Shown piece by piece: positions 51,328 through 63,200 of a stretch of 64,000 nucleotides of DNA. Made by a program: the position numbers and the translations under genes. Source of the stretch: Sphingomonas sp. IC-11. Its GTDB lineage: Bacteria > Pseudomonadota > Alphaproteobacteria > Sphingomonadales > Sphingomonadaceae. Where the stretch lies: assembly GCF_021043365.1 (NCBI RefSeq), contig NZ_JAJNDU010000003.1:1-64000 (forward strand). The letters are read 5' to 3'. The notes under the pieces are model-generated. The model was not told the origin of the DNA and ran no database searches. It was given only the letters and a program-made list of their open reading frames with translations. Position 1 is the first letter of the stretch. Every line of letters starts with the position of its first letter.

Positions 51328-52623
51328 TTACAGCACGAAGCGGCTGAGGTCGGTGTTGCGCGCGACGCCGGCGAGGTGCTGCTCGACATAAGCCGCATCC
51401 ACCGTCACCGAGCTGCCCGCGCGATCCTCGGCGTCGAAGCTCACTTCCTCAAGCAGCTTCTCCATCACGGTCTGCAGCCGGCGGGCGCCGATATTCTCGA
51501 TCTCGCCATTCACTTCGGCCGCGATCCGCGCGACGGCGCGAATGCCGTCCTCGGTGAAGTCGACGGTGACGCCTTCGGTACCGATCAGCGCCTTGTACTG
51601 CGCCGGCAATGACGCCTTCGTGTCGGACAGGATGGCGACGAAATCATCCTCGGTCAGGCCCTTCAGCTCGACGCGGATCGGCAGGCGCCCCTGAAGCTCA
51701 GGCAACAGGTCGCTCGGCTTCGCCACATGAAACGCGCCCGACGCGATGAATAGGATATGGTCCGTCTTCATCGGGCCGTACTTCGTCGAGACGGTCGTGC
51801 CCTCGATCAGCGGCAGCAGGTCACGCTGCACGCCTTCGCGGCTCACCGAACCGCCGCGCACGTCGCTCACCGCGATCTTGTCGATCTCGTCGAGGAAGAC
51901 GATCCCGTTCGCCTCCGCATCGGCCAGCGCGACGCGGCTCACCTCGTCCTGGTCGAGCCGCTTGTCGGCCTCTTCCTCGACCAGCTTTTCCCATGCCGCC
52001 GGCACCAGCAGCTTGCGCCGCTTGGTCTGCCCGCCGCCCAGCTTGCCGAACATTTCGCCAAGGTTGATCATGCCCATCTGGCCGCCACCGGGCATTTCGA
52101 ACGGCATCTGCGGCGCGACCTGAAGCTCAAGCTCGATCTCGGTCTGGTCGAGGTGCCCGTCGCGGAAGCGCTGGCGGAAGCTCTCGCGCGTTGCCTGGCT
52201 TGAGTCCTTGCCGACCAGCGCATCGAGCAGCCGGTCCATCGCCGCTTCCTCGGCCTTGTCCTTCACCGCGTTGCGGCGCCGTTCCTTTTCCAGCCGCACC
52301 GCTTCCTCGACCAGGTCGCGCGCGATCTGCTCCACGTCGCGGCCGACATAGCCGACTTCGGTGAACTTGGTCGCTTCCACCTTCACGAACGGCGCGTCGG
52401 CCAGCTTCGCCAGGCGGCGGCTGATCTCGGTCTTGCCGCAGCCGGTCGGGCCGATCATCAGGATGTTCTTGGGCGTCACCTCGTCGCGCAGCTCGGGCGC
52501 CAGCTTCTGCCGTCGCCAGCGATTGCGCAGCGCCACCGCCACGGCACGCTTCGCGTCCTTCTGTCCGATGATATGTGCGTCGAGGGCGGCGACGATCGCC
52601 TTGGGGGTAAGTGTGTCCTTCAT
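51328..52623 (-). CDS. hslU: ATP-dependent protease ATPase subunit HslU
   Basis: AAA+ unfoldase of 431 residues that feeds substrates to the HslV peptidase. Walker A is GPTGCGKT (58-65), Walker B is [11 protein letters not shown], and the I-domain lies between. [17 protein letters not shown] and the sensor region [20 protein letters not shown] are conserved. The C terminus LSRFVL is the tail that docks into HslV, so a cognate HslV is expected. However, hslV is not adjacent: the upstream neighbour is mutS, 52 bp away on the same strand. Confidence 0.97.
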   Translation of the reverse strand: MKDTLTPKAIVAALDAHIIGQKDAKRAVAVALRNRWRRQKLAPELRDEVTPKNILMIGPTGCGKTEISRRLAKLADAPFVKVEATKFTEVGYVGRDVEQIARDLVEEAVRLEKERRRNAVKDKAEEAAMDRLLDALVGKDSSQATRESFRQRFRDGHLDQTEIELELQVAPQMPFEMPGGGQMGMINLGEMFGKLGGGQTKRRKLLVPAAWEKLVEEEADKRLDQDEVSRVALADAEANGIVFLDEIDKIAVSDVRGGSVSREGVQRDLLPLIEGTTVSTKYGPMKTDHILFIASGAFHVAKPSDLLPELQGRLPIRVELKGLTEDDFVAILSDTKASLPAQYKALIGTEGVTVDFTEDGIRAVARIAAEVNGEIENIGARRLQTVMEKLLEEVSFDAEDRAGSSVTVDAAYVEQHLAGVARNTDLSRFVL

Positions 52624-52675
52624 CGCGCCCGCATATCGGGGCCGATCGGCGGGGGATCAAGCGCGGCGCGTGCCT

Positions 52676-55297
52676 TCACCCCTCCCGCACGATCCCTTTC
52701 AGGCGATACAGCTGGTCCAGCGCCTCGCGCGGTGACAGCGCATCGACATCCAGCGCCTCCACCGCCGCGCGCAACGGGTCGACCCGCTCCTCCGGCACGG
52801 CCGCCGCAGCCGCGGCGAACAGCGGCAGGTCGTCCAGCCCCGCCGCCAGCCCGCCGGTCTTGGCGCGCCCCGCCTCCAGCTTCGCCAGCACCGCCTTCGC
52901 CCGCGCCACCGTTGCCGGCGGCATGCCGGCGAGCCGCGCGACGGCAAGACCATAGCTGCGATCCGCCGGCCCATCAGCCAGTTCGTGCAGCAGAACCAGT
53001 TCGCCCTTCCACTCGCGCGCCCGCACATGGTGCAGCGACAGCGCGTCGCATCGCTCCGCCAGCCGCGTCAGCTCGTGATAGTGCGTTGCGAACAGGCAGC
53101 GGCAGCGATTGTCCTCGTGAATCGCCTCCACCACCGCCCAGGCGATGGCGAGCCCGTCATAGGTCGACGTGCCGCGCCCCACCTCGTCGAGGATGACGAA
53201 GCTCTGCGGCGTCGCCTGCGCCAGGATCGCCGCGGTCTCGACCATCTCGACCATGAAGGTCGATCGTCCGCGCGCCAGATTGTCCGACGCCCCGACGCGG
53301 CTGAACAGCCGGTCGACCAGCCCCAGCGTCGCACTGGTGGCCGGCACATAGCTTCCCGCCTGCGCCAGCACCGCGATCAGCGCATTCTGCCGCAGGAACG
53401 TCGACTTGCCGCCCATGTTCGGGCCGGTGACGAGCCACAGCCGCGAGCTTTCGGACAGCGTGCAATCATTGGCGACGAACCGCTCGCCCGCCTTGGCAAC
53501 CGCCGCCTCCACCACCGGATGCCGACCGCCGATGATCTCGAAGCATGGATGCTCCACAAGGCTCGGCCGCGCCCAGCCGCCCTCCGCGGCGCGCTCCGCC
53601 AGCCCGGCCGCGACGTCCAGCCGCGCCAGCGCATCCGCCGTCGCCGCGATCGGCTCGGCGCGGGCGAGCGCCGCAGCGATCAGGTCCTCGAGATGCGACG
53701 CCTCCGCCGCCACCGCATGCGCGCCCGCCTGCGTCACCCGGCTCGCCACCTCGTGCAGCTCGGGCGCGTTGAAGCGCACCGCGCCTGCCATCGTCTGGCG
53801 ATGCGTGAAGCCGCTGTCGGGCTTCATCAGCGCCTCGGCATTCTTCGCCGGCACCTCGACATGATAGCCAAGCACGTTGTTGTGCCGGATCTTCAGGCCG
53901 TTGATCCCGGTCTCGGTGCGATAGCGCGCCTCCAGCGCCGCAATCGCCTTGCGCCCGCCTGATCCTGCATCGCGCAGATCGTCGAGCGCGGCGTCATAGC
54001 CCTCCGCGATGAAGCCGCCGTTCGCCGCGTCGATCGGCGGCATCGGCACCAGCGCGCGCTTGAGGAGGTCGATCAGCTCACCATGCCCGCGCAACCGCGG
54101 TGTCAGCTGCGCCAGCAGGTCGCCGCCCGCGCCATCGACCAGTTGCGCCTCGATCGACTGCAGCGTCTCCGCCAGCAGCCATGCGCCGTCGAGCCCATCG
54201 CGCAGCTGCCCTAGGTCGCGCGGGCTGCCTCGCCCGGCCACCAGCCGCCCGATCGCGCGGCCGATATCGGGCAGCGCGCGCAACCGCTCGCGCAGCCGGG
54301 CGCGCAGGTCGCCGTCGTCGTGGAACAGCGTCACCAGCGCCAGCCGCGCCTCGATCGCAGTCCTGTCCATCAACGGCGCGCCGATATCCGCCGCCAGCAG
54401 TCGCGCCCCCGCCCCCGTTACCGTACGGTCCACCGCATCGAGCAAACTGCCCTTGCGCGTGCCGCCGGCGGTGCAGGTCAGCTCCAGGCTCTCGCGCGTC
54501 GCCGCATCGATCGCCATCGTCTCGGCGCTGCGGCGGATCACCGGCGCGCGTAGGAACGGCAGCGTCCCCTTCCCATTATGGTCGAGGTACGCGATCAGCC
54601 CGCCCGCCGCGGCGAGCATCGCGCGATCGAACTGGCCGAAGCCGTCGAGTGTCGCCACGCCGTGCAGGCGCTTCAGCCGCTCCTCGCCGCGCGCACTGTC
54701 GAACTCGCCGCGCGGACGCCACACCGTCGCCGGCGCATCGCTCCCCTCGGCCGCCACCACTTCCGCCGCCGCCAGCCGCGCAAGCTCCGCGCCCAATGCC
54801 TGCGGCGAACAGGCGATCACCTCGAACCGGCCGGTCGATACGTCCGCCGCCGCGATCCCGACGCCGCCCGCCGCCTCGCCCACCGCGACGCACCAGTTCG
54901 CGGCGCGCGCATCCAGCAGCGCTTCCTCGGTCAACGTCCCCGCGGTGACGAAGCGGATGATCGCGCGGTTCACCAGCGCCTTCGATCCGCGTGCCTTGCG
55001 CGCCTCTTCCGGACTCTCTGTCTGCTCCGCGATGGCCACGCGGCGCCCGGCCTTGATCAGCCGCTGGAGATACGCCGTCGCCGCATGCACCGGCACGCCG
55101 CACATTGGAATCTTCTCGCCCGCATGTTCGCCGCGCGCCGTCAGCGCGATATCAAGCACCCCGCTCGCGATCCGCGCATCCTCGAAGAACAATTCGAAGA
55201 AGTCGCCCATGCGATAGAACAGCAGGCAATCGCCCGCTTCTTCCTTCAGCGCCAGATATTGCGCCATCATCGGCGTCGGAGCGGTGGGTTCGGCCAT
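52676..55297 (-). CDS. mutS: DNA mismatch repair protein MutS
   Basis: MutS (873 residues) recognises mismatches and starts MutL-dependent repair. The mismatch-wedge motif is GDFFELFFEDA near residue 35. The connector and lever domains follow. The ABC ATPase has Walker A GPNMGGKSTFLRQ and DEVGRGTSTYDGLAIAWAVV. The C-terminal part has LSPREALDQLYRLKGI. ATG 55297 gives the normal start (AEPTAPTPMMAQYLALKEEA). The frame is open to 55366. It is on the same strand as hslU and may share its transcript. Confidence 0.97.
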   Translation of the reverse strand: MAEPTAPTPMMAQYLALKEEAGDCLLFYRMGDFFELFFEDARIASGVLDIALTARGEHAGEKIPMCGVPVHAATAYLQRLIKAGRRVAIAEQTESPEEARKARGSKALVNRAIIRFVTAGTLTEEALLDARAANWCVAVGEAAGGVGIAAADVSTGRFEVIACSPQALGAELARLAAAEVVAAEGSDAPATVWRPRGEFDSARGEERLKRLHGVATLDGFGQFDRAMLAAAGGLIAYLDHNGKGTLPFLRAPVIRRSAETMAIDAATRESLELTCTAGGTRKGSLLDAVDRTVTGAGARLLAADIGAPLMDRTAIEARLALVTLFHDDGDLRARLRERLRALPDIGRAIGRLVAGRGSPRDLGQLRDGLDGAWLLAETLQSIEAQLVDGAGGDLLAQLTPRLRGHGELIDLLKRALVPMPPIDAANGGFIAEGYDAALDDLRDAGSGGRKAIAALEARYRTETGINGLKIRHNNVLGYHVEVPAKNAEALMKPDSGFTHRQTMAGAVRFNAPELHEVASRVTQAGAHAVAAEASHLEDLIAAALARAEPIAATADALARLDVAAGLAERAAEGGWARPSLVEHPCFEIIGGRHPVVEAAVAKAGERFVANDCTLSESSRLWLVTGPNMGGKSTFLRQNALIAVLAQAGSYVPATSATLGLVDRLFSRVGASDNLARGRSTFMVEMVETAAILAQATPQSFVILDEVGRGTSTYDGLAIAWAVVEAIHEDNRCRCLFATHYHELTRLAERCDALSLHHVRAREWKGELVLLHELADGPADRSYGLAVARLAGMPPATVARAKAVLAKLEAGRAKTGGLAAGLDDLPLFAAAAAAVPEERVDPLRAAVEALDVDALSPREALDQLYRLKGIVREG

Positions 55298-55473
55298 GGT
55301 TTCCGGGTGTCGAAACGGATGAGGTGCGGATGCGGATGGGCGGACGCAGCGCCGCCCGGCGATCACCCCCGTCTAGCCAGACATGCCGCCGCTGACGAGG
55401 GGCGCTTTGGCCGCAAGCATCGGGACGCGCGATCCTCCGGTCGCTATTAAGGGCAAGCCGAAGGAGCCGCGCC

Positions 55474-55968
55474 ATGACCTTTGCGACCGCCACCATCCCC
55501 TCGCCGACCGGCGATCTGACGCTGATCGCCAGCGACACCGGTCTCGCCGCGATCCTGTGGGATGACGATGCGGCGATGCGGGCGCGCTATGCTCCGCGGC
55601 GCGCGGATCCGAGCCACCCCGTGATCGCCGCCACCGTTCGCCAGCTGGACGAATATTTCGCGGGCAGGCGCACCACCTTCGATCTGCCGCTCGATCCGGT
55701 CGGCACGCAGTTCCAGCGCGACGTGTGGCGCGCGCTCCTCACCATTCCTTATGGCGAGACGCGCAGCTATGCCGACATTGCTCGCGCGATCGGCCGCCCC
55801 ACCGCCACTCGGGCGGTCGGCGCGGCGAACGGGCGTAACCCAATTCCCATCGTCACGCCGTGTCACCGCGTGATCGGCAGCAACGGCACGCTCACCGGGT
55901 TCGGCGGCGGGCTGCCGAACAAACAATTGCTGCTCGCGCTCGAACGCGGGGAAGCCGCGCTGCTTTGA
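55474..55968 (+). CDS. ogt: Methylated-DNA-protein cysteine methyltransferase
   Basis: O6-alkylguanine DNA alkyltransferase of 164 residues. The alkyl-accepting Cys130 lies in VTPCHRVIGSNGTLTGFGGG. YGETRSYADIARAIGRPTAT and RAVGAANGRNPIPI form the helix-turn-helix and Asn hinge. There is no AraC-type Ada domain, so it is the single-function Ogt type. It is divergent from mutS, so two DNA repair genes share a promoter region. Confidence 0.93.
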   Translation: MTFATATIPSPTGDLTLIASDTGLAAILWDDDAAMRARYAPRRADPSHPVIAATVRQLDEYFAGRRTTFDLPLDPVGTQFQRDVWRALLTIPYGETRSYADIARAIGRPTATRAVGAANGRNPIPIVTPCHRVIGSNGTLTGFGGGLPNKQLLLALERGEAALL

Positions 55969-56041
55969 TCCCATTCCTGCGGTTTTCATCCTTCCGCCTT
56001 CGCCCTAAGGGTTCGGCTCGAAACCTTCGGCCGGGGGCGCA

Positions 56042-58306
<2,265 letters not shown>

Positions 58307-58481
58307 TCGAGCGCCTTGCACCCGCGGTGTTCGCCATCGCGGATGTACGGCAACCTGAACGATGCTGAACGCCTTGCGACGTGCCGTTACACTTTGGCGG
58401 TGAACATGGCACAGCTTCGCGACAAGCCGGCCCTACTTCTGTTTTCGTCGTCAGCAAGCGACGGAAAAGAGGAGTAAGATC

Positions 58482-58817
58482 ATGAAGAGCGCGTTCCGGC
58501 ATCTCGCCCTTGTCCTGGCCGGCATGGGTGTCGCGACCGCCGCCGTTCCTGCCTCCGCCCAGGCGTGGCAGTCGATCAACCAGCGTCAGCGGACCATTGA
58601 CGCCCGCATCGATCAGGGCGTGCGCACCGGCGCACTGACCCGCGCGGAAGCGGGCAGGCTGCGGATCGAGTTTCGCGATCTCGTGAAACTGGAAAACCGC
58701 TATCGCCGCAGCGGCAACGGTCTTTCGATGGCAGAGCGCCGCGACCTCAACGCCCGCTATGATCGGCTGAGCACCCGGGTTCGCATCCAGAAGCACGATC
58801 GCCAGTATCGCCGCTGA
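58482..58817 (+). CDS. Small exported helical protein of unknown function
   Basis: A 111-residue protein with a signal peptide (MKSAFRHLALVLAGMGVATA, cleavage near ASAQA). The mature part is Arg-rich and helical: SINQRQRTIDARIDQGVRTG, ALTRAEAGRLRIEFRDLVKL, SMAERRDLNARYDRLSTRVR. Proteins of this pattern are common in sphingomonads and are annotated as hypothetical. The role may be periplasmic, as a chaperone-like or metal-stress protein, but that is a guess. AGGAG lies 7 nt before the ATG. Confidence 0.78.
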   Translation: MKSAFRHLALVLAGMGVATAAVPASAQAWQSINQRQRTIDARIDQGVRTGALTRAEAGRLRIEFRDLVKLENRYRRSGNGLSMAERRDLNARYDRLSTRVRIQKHDRQYRR

Positions 58818-58903
58818 TCCAGCGCCCGCATCGCTTCGCTCCGTCGCAACCTTTCGCCGTGCCCAGCCATTGGGTTTGTCTACAAGGTACGAAGGAGGAA
58901 GCG

Positions 58904-59326
58904 ATGCGGAAAGTTGCGTTGGCCGCAATCGGTGCGGCAACCATGGTGAGCGGCTGCATGGGAACCGGCTATGGCTCGGGCTATGGTGGCGGAGGCTTCG
59001 GCGGCGGAAGCTATTCCGCCTATGACTATAACCGGCCCGACCCGGCGTACGGCGGCTATGAAGCGGACCGTTATTATCGCGAGGGGCGGCAGTATCGCGA
59101 GCGCCGGCTCAGTGAGAACGACCGTGTCTATGCTGGTCGCGACGGCCGCTATTACTGCCGCCGCGACGATGGCACGACCGGCCTGATCGTCGGCGGCATC
59201 GCTGGCGGCGTGCTCGGTACGGCACTGCGTCCGGGTGGCTCCGGCCTGCTGGGCGCGCTGATCGGCGGTGCCGGTGGCGCCGCGCTCGGACAGTCGATCG
59301 ACAAGAACAACGTGCGCTGCCGCTAA
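58904..59326 (+). CDS. Glycine-zipper lipoprotein-like envelope protein
   Basis: A 140-residue protein. The signal ends MVSGC, a lipobox-type site. The mature N-terminal part is Gly/Tyr-rich (GTGYGSGYGGGGFGGGSYSA). The middle is charged (YYREGRQYRERRLSENDRVY), and RYYCRRDDGTTGLIVGGIAG begins a glycine-zipper hydrophobic hairpin (GGSGLLGALIGGAGGAALG). This resembles 17-kDa surface antigen-type/glycine-zipper 2TM proteins of the outer envelope. ATG 58904 follows AAGGAGG. Confidence 0.82.
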   Translation: MRKVALAAIGAATMVSGCMGTGYGSGYGGGGFGGGSYSAYDYNRPDPAYGGYEADRYYREGRQYRERRLSENDRVYAGRDGRYYCRRDDGTTGLIVGGIAGGVLGTALRPGGSGLLGALIGGAGGAALGQSIDKNNVRCR

Positions 59327-59345
59327 GCTCAATCGGCTACACGCG

Positions 59346-59374
59346 CTCGTCGCGGCACTTTCTGCCGCGACGAG
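59346..59374 (+). terminator. Hairpin after the glycine-zipper gene
   Basis: CTCGTCGCGGCA (59346-59357), loop CTTTC, TGCCGCGACGAG (59363-59374) is a perfect 12-bp stem 20 bp after the stop codon. No U-tract follows. Confidence 0.7.
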
Positions 59375-59508
59375 GACGCGCCTCATGGTGCAGGCCATAC
59401 ATCCTCGGCCCAACTAACTAACGCGAGCGACTTAAAACCTCTTCCCTCCCCGCGCTCAACGGGGCATCGTCATTGGCGAGCGGCCCGAGACCGCAAGTGG
59501 AGAGAAGG

Positions 59509-60969
59509 ATGAGCAAGCGAATCGCGGTGGTCGGTGCGGGGATGGGCGGGCTGTGCGCCGCCATCAAGTCACGCGAAGCCGGCCATGACGTCACCGTTTT
59601 CGAACATGCCGATTCCGTCGGCGGCACGTGGCGCGCAAACCGCTATCCTGGTGTCGCCTGTGACGTGCCGGCAATCCTGTACCAGTTCAGCTTCGCGCCC
59701 AACCCGAACTGGAGCCATCACTACGCGCGCGGCGCGGAAATCCACGACTATACCAAGAGCCTTGTTGATCAGTTCGGCCTTGCCGACGTGCTGCGCCTGA
59801 ATGAGGGCGTCACCCAGGCGAAGTGGGATTCTGGCTCCGGCACCTGGACGATCACGACCGAAAAGGGCGCAACCGAGACGTTCGACGCCATCGTTCCGGC
59901 GCTTGGCCAGCTGAGCCGGCCATGCCTGCCGGAGATTGCCGGCGCGCATGATTTCGCCGGGCCGAAATGGCACGCCGCTGAATGGGACGACAGCGTCGAC
60001 CTCACCGGAAAGCGTGTCGGCGTGATCGGCTCGGCAGCCAGCGCGGTCCAGCTCATCCCGGAAGTGGCCAAGGCAGCCGGCCACCTGACGGTGTTTCAGC
60101 GCACGCCCAACTGGGTGATCCCGCGCAACGACCATCATGTCACGCCGGAAACCAAGGCGCTGATGGCTACCAACCTCGAAATGGCGATGAAGCTCGGCGC
60201 GTCGCAGCGCGCGATGATATTCGACAACGCCGACAGCTTCTTCTGGCAGGCGTTTAAGTGGACGCCGGAGGGCCGCGCTGCCTTTACCCGCACCGCGCTT
60301 GACCATCTCGAGGAGCAGGTGCCCGATCCAGAGCTACGGGCGAAGCTGACGCCGGACTATCCGATCGGCTGCAAGCGTATCCTCATCACCGATGATTTCT
60401 ATCCCGCGCTGATGCGCGATAACGTGACCCTGGAAACGGCGGGGATCGAGCGCATTGAGGCAAACGGCGTCCGTACCCGGGACGGCTTCCACGAACTCGA
60501 CGTGCTGATCTTCGCGACCGGCTTCGAGACCACTCAGTGGGACTGGTCGATGAACGTCATCGGCGAGGAAGGCCGCACGCTCAAGGAAACGTGGAAGGAA
60601 GGGCCGGAGGCCTATCTCGGCATCATGGTCTCGGGCTTCCCGAACATGTTCATGCTGTACGGCCCGAATACCAACCTGGGGCACAATTCGATCAGCTTCA
60701 TGATCGAACAGCAAGTCGGTTATATGCTGCAGACGCTGTCCGCGCTTGAAGCGGAAAAGGCGAAGGCCGCCAATGTCACCCCCGATGGGCAGCGGCGCTT
60801 CAATGATCGGATCACGCAATTGCTGTCCAACACTGTCTGGGCCGATCCACATTGCCGCAGCTGGTACAAGGCAGCCAATGGCCGCGTGTATCAGAACTGG
60901 GCCAGCGACTGTGCCACCTACGCTGAATATACGGCATCGGTGGATCGGGAAGCCGTGGCGCTGCAGTAA
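59509..60969 (+). CDS. Flavin-containing Baeyer-Villiger-type monooxygenase
   Basis: A 486-residue flavoprotein monooxygenase. RIAVVGAGMGGLCAA binds FAD. HDFAGPKWHAAEWDD contains the Baeyer-Villiger fingerprint FxGxxxHxxxW. RVGVIGSAASAVQLIPEVAK is the NADPH-binding Rossmann motif. LIFATGFETTQW is the conserved ATG segment. It inserts oxygen next to a ketone to give an ester or lactone, with unknown substrate. Start ATG 59509 has GGAGAGAAGG upstream. It stands alone between other transcription units. Confidence 0.92.
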   Translation: MSKRIAVVGAGMGGLCAAIKSREAGHDVTVFEHADSVGGTWRANRYPGVACDVPAILYQFSFAPNPNWSHHYARGAEIHDYTKSLVDQFGLADVLRLNEGVTQAKWDSGSGTWTITTEKGATETFDAIVPALGQLSRPCLPEIAGAHDFAGPKWHAAEWDDSVDLTGKRVGVIGSAASAVQLIPEVAKAAGHLTVFQRTPNWVIPRNDHHVTPETKALMATNLEMAMKLGASQRAMIFDNADSFFWQAFKWTPEGRAAFTRTALDHLEEQVPDPELRAKLTPDYPIGCKRILITDDFYPALMRDNVTLETAGIERIEANGVRTRDGFHELDVLIFATGFETTQWDWSMNVIGEEGRTLKETWKEGPEAYLGIMVSGFPNMFMLYGPNTNLGHNSISFMIEQQVGYMLQTLSALEAEKAKAANVTPDGQRRFNDRITQLLSNTVWADPHCRSWYKAANGRVYQNWASDCATYAEYTASVDREAVALQ

Positions 60970-61012
60970 CGCGACGTCCTCCCTTTACGGGCAATGACGT
61001 ATTTCATCATGT

Positions 61013-61028
61013 GACACTTTTGTGTCAG
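61013..61028 (+). promoter_or_regulatory. Short inverted repeat upstream of the membrane protein gene
   Basis: TGACAC-TTTT-GTGTCA is a perfect 6-bp inverted repeat 46 bp before the TTG start at 61074. It may be a regulator-binding site. I cannot assign a regulator. TGTGACA is reminiscent of a Crp half-site, but the spacing does not fit. Confidence 0.35.
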
Positions 61029-61034
61029 CTTTCT

Positions 61035-61062
61035 CCCAATGATGTCGGGGAACATCATTGGG
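61035..61062 (+). promoter_or_regulatory. Hairpin reaching into the ribosome binding site of the membrane protein gene
   Basis: CCCAATGATGT (61035-61045), loop CGGGGA, ACATCATTGGG (61052-61062) is a perfect 11-bp stem. Its right arm runs into GGGGGAG (60-66), the ribosome binding site for the TTG start at 61074, so folding would hide translation initiation. Confidence 0.6.
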
Positions 61063-61073
61063 GGAGAACTTCA

Positions 61074-61802
61074 TTGTCTACGGCGAGAAATGCACTTGCT
61101 TTGCGCTTGTTGCTACTGCTGGTCGGCATCGACCTGGCGCTGCTGGCGCTGTTTCTGAGATGGGCCTATGTTCACCATCACGGCATCGAAAACAGCGTCT
61201 TCTTTGGCGCTTGGCGGTTTTCTACCGTTGACGGCTCCTTTATCGAAATCTGGGGGTATTTGAAACAGGCCGCCCTCTGCGTCGCGGCCGCCACGGTCTA
61301 TGCGCAGACGCGCGAGCGCTTCTATGCTGCTTTTGCTCTGTTGTTTGCATGCGTGCTGGCGGACGACATGCTTCGTCTGCACGAATGGCTCGGAGGCAAG
61401 CTGTCGCATCCCGATCTCCTCGGCGAATTGGGCATCATCCCGGCCGCAGCGCTGATCAGCGGATTACCCTTGCTGATTGCTCTTTTCACTCTGGTCAGAA
61501 TGCCGACTGAAGAACGCAAGCCGGCAATCGCGCTGATGCTCGGCTTTGGATTGCTCGCCTTCTTCGCCGTGCCCGTTGATCTGCTCCACGAGCTTGTGCT
61601 CGGTCAGGAGGCTTCGGGACAAACGCTGGTAACATTGGTTGAGGACGGCGGCGAACTGGTCAGCATGACCGCAATCTTCGCCCTGTGGTTCTTGGCGGCC
61701 GACACGCCGATGCTGCGGCGAGTCGACCTATTCTCCCGGTTTTCGCAGCCGGATCGACCTGCCGCAGGGTCGCTGGCTAAGACGCCGTTCACCCGTCGCT
61801 GA
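61074..61802 (+). CDS. Multi-span membrane protein of unknown function
   Basis: A 242-residue membrane protein with about six hydrophobic segments ([105 protein letters not shown]). Conserved-looking charged residues sit near the membrane ([28 protein letters not shown]), a pattern seen in some hydrolase-like or ion-binding membrane proteins. I do not recognise a family. The TTG start with GGGGGAG 7 nt upstream is preferred over ATG 61011, which would be unusual. It overlaps the convergent murA by 14 bp. Confidence 0.72.
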   Translation: MSTARNALALRLLLLLVGIDLALLALFLRWAYVHHHGIENSVFFGAWRFSTVDGSFIEIWGYLKQAALCVAAATVYAQTRERFYAAFALLFACVLADDMLRLHEWLGGKLSHPDLLGELGIIPAAALISGLPLLIALFTLVRMPTEERKPAIALMLGFGLLAFFAVPVDLLHELVLGQEASGQTLVTLVEDGGELVSMTAIFALWFLAADTPMLRRVDLFSRFSQPDRPAAGSLAKTPFTRR

Positions 61803-63072
61803 CGCGCTCGATATCCGCACCAACGGCCGAAAGCTTCTCCTCCAGTCGTTCGTACCCGCGGTCGAGGTGATAGACACGCGACACCGCCGTTTCGCCATCC
61901 GCCGCCAAACCGGCCAGGATCAGGCTCATCGACGCGCGCAGGTCGGTCGCCATCACGGGCGCACCCACCAGCCGCTCCACGCCGCGCACCACGGCCGTGC
62001 GGCCGCTGACGGTGATGTCCGCCCCCATGCGTGCGAGCTCGGGCACGTGCATGTAGCGGTTCTCGAAGATCGTCTCGGTCAGCACGCTGGCGCCGTCCGC
62101 CTTGCACAGCATGGCCATGAACTGTGCCTGCATGTCGGTGGCAAACCCCGGGAATGGCGCCGTGGTCAGCGTCAGCGGCTGCAGCGGCCCCTGCGCCGTC
62201 ACGCATACCGCGTTTTTCTTCAGCTCCACCAGGACGCCCGCATCGGCGAGAGCCGAGAGGGTGGCGCCCATGCTTTCCGCGTCGATCCCTGTCAGCTCCA
62301 GGCTGCCGCCGGTGATTGCCGCGGCGCAGGCATAGCTGCCCGCCTCGATCCGGTCTGGCATCACGGCATAAGTGGCGCCATGCAGGCGAGCGACGCCTTC
62401 GATCTCCAGCGTTTCGGTGCCAATGCCATCGATCTGTGCGCCCATCGCCACAAGGCAGCGGCACAGGTCGACGATCTCGGGCTCACGCGCCGCATTCTCG
62501 ATCCGCGACGATCCCTTGGCGGTAACCGCCGCCATCACGACATTTTCGGTGGCGCCCACCGATACGACCGGGAAGCGATAGCGTCCGCCGGCTAGCCGCC
62601 CGCCCGGCGCCCGCGCGGTGACATAGCCAGCGCTCATCTCCAGCTCCGCCCCGATCGCCTCCAGCGCCTTCAGGTGCAGATCGATCGGGCGATTGCCGAT
62701 CGCGCACCCGCCAGGGAGCGACACCCGCGCTTCGCCGGCACGCGCCAGGATCGGCCCGAGCACCAGGATGGAGGCGCGCATCTTTCGCACGATGTCATAG
62801 GGGGCTTCGGTGGAGGTGAGCTGACCCGTGCGGATCGTCATCACCCGGCCGAATTCCTCCGGCCGAGTGCCTTCGATCGCCGTCGACGCGCCAAGCTGGT
62901 TCAGCAAATGGCCAAAGCCATCCACGTCCGCCAGCCGCGGCAGGTTGCGCAGCGTCAGCGGCTCGTCGGTCAGCAACGCGCAAGGCATCAGGGTCAGCGC
63001 AGCGTTCTTGGCGCCGGAGATCGGCAGCTTACCCGACAGCCGGTTGCCACCACGAATAAGGATACGGTCCAT
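61789..63072 (-). CDS. murA: UDP-N-acetylglucosamine 1-carboxyvinyltransferase MurA
   Basis: MurA (427 residues) adds enolpyruvate to UDP-GlcNAc, the first committed step of peptidoglycan synthesis. [20 protein letters not shown] and [14 protein letters not shown] hold the substrate Lys22/Asn23. The PEP-adduct Cys123 lies in [16 protein letters not shown], so it should be fosfomycin-sensitive in principle. [19 protein letters not shown] ends the protein. ATG 63072 is preferred over 63108, which adds 12 unconserved residues. Confidence 0.97.
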   Translation of the reverse strand: MDRILIRGGNRLSGKLPISGAKNAALTLMPCALLTDEPLTLRNLPRLADVDGFGHLLNQLGASTAIEGTRPEEFGRVMTIRTGQLTSTEAPYDIVRKMRASILVLGPILARAGEARVSLPGGCAIGNRPIDLHLKALEAIGAELEMSAGYVTARAPGGRLAGGRYRFPVVSVGATENVVMAAVTAKGSSRIENAAREPEIVDLCRCLVAMGAQIDGIGTETLEIEGVARLHGATYAVMPDRIEAGSYACAAAITGGSLELTGIDAESMGATLSALADAGVLVELKKNAVCVTAQGPLQPLTLTTAPFPGFATDMQAQFMAMLCKADGASVLTETIFENRYMHVPELARMGADITVSGRTAVVRGVERLVGAPVMATDLRASMSLILAGLAADGETAVSRVYHLDRGYERLEEKLSAVGADIERVSDG

Positions 63073-63200
63073 TCTCGCGCATCTATCGAACCGCCGTGGC
63101 GTCGCCAAGCGACTGAGGCGTAACGATGTTGATCGACTTTAATGCGCCCCGGTCCCACCGGCGACTAGCGGTAGCCGCTTGATCCGAGGGGCAATCACGC

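Noticed and set aside
58370..58481. EcfG promoter upstream of the small exported protein
   Set aside because: TGAAC and CGTT occur but with a spacing of about 14 bp and a mismatched first element; not a convincing GGAAC-N16/17-CGTT site.
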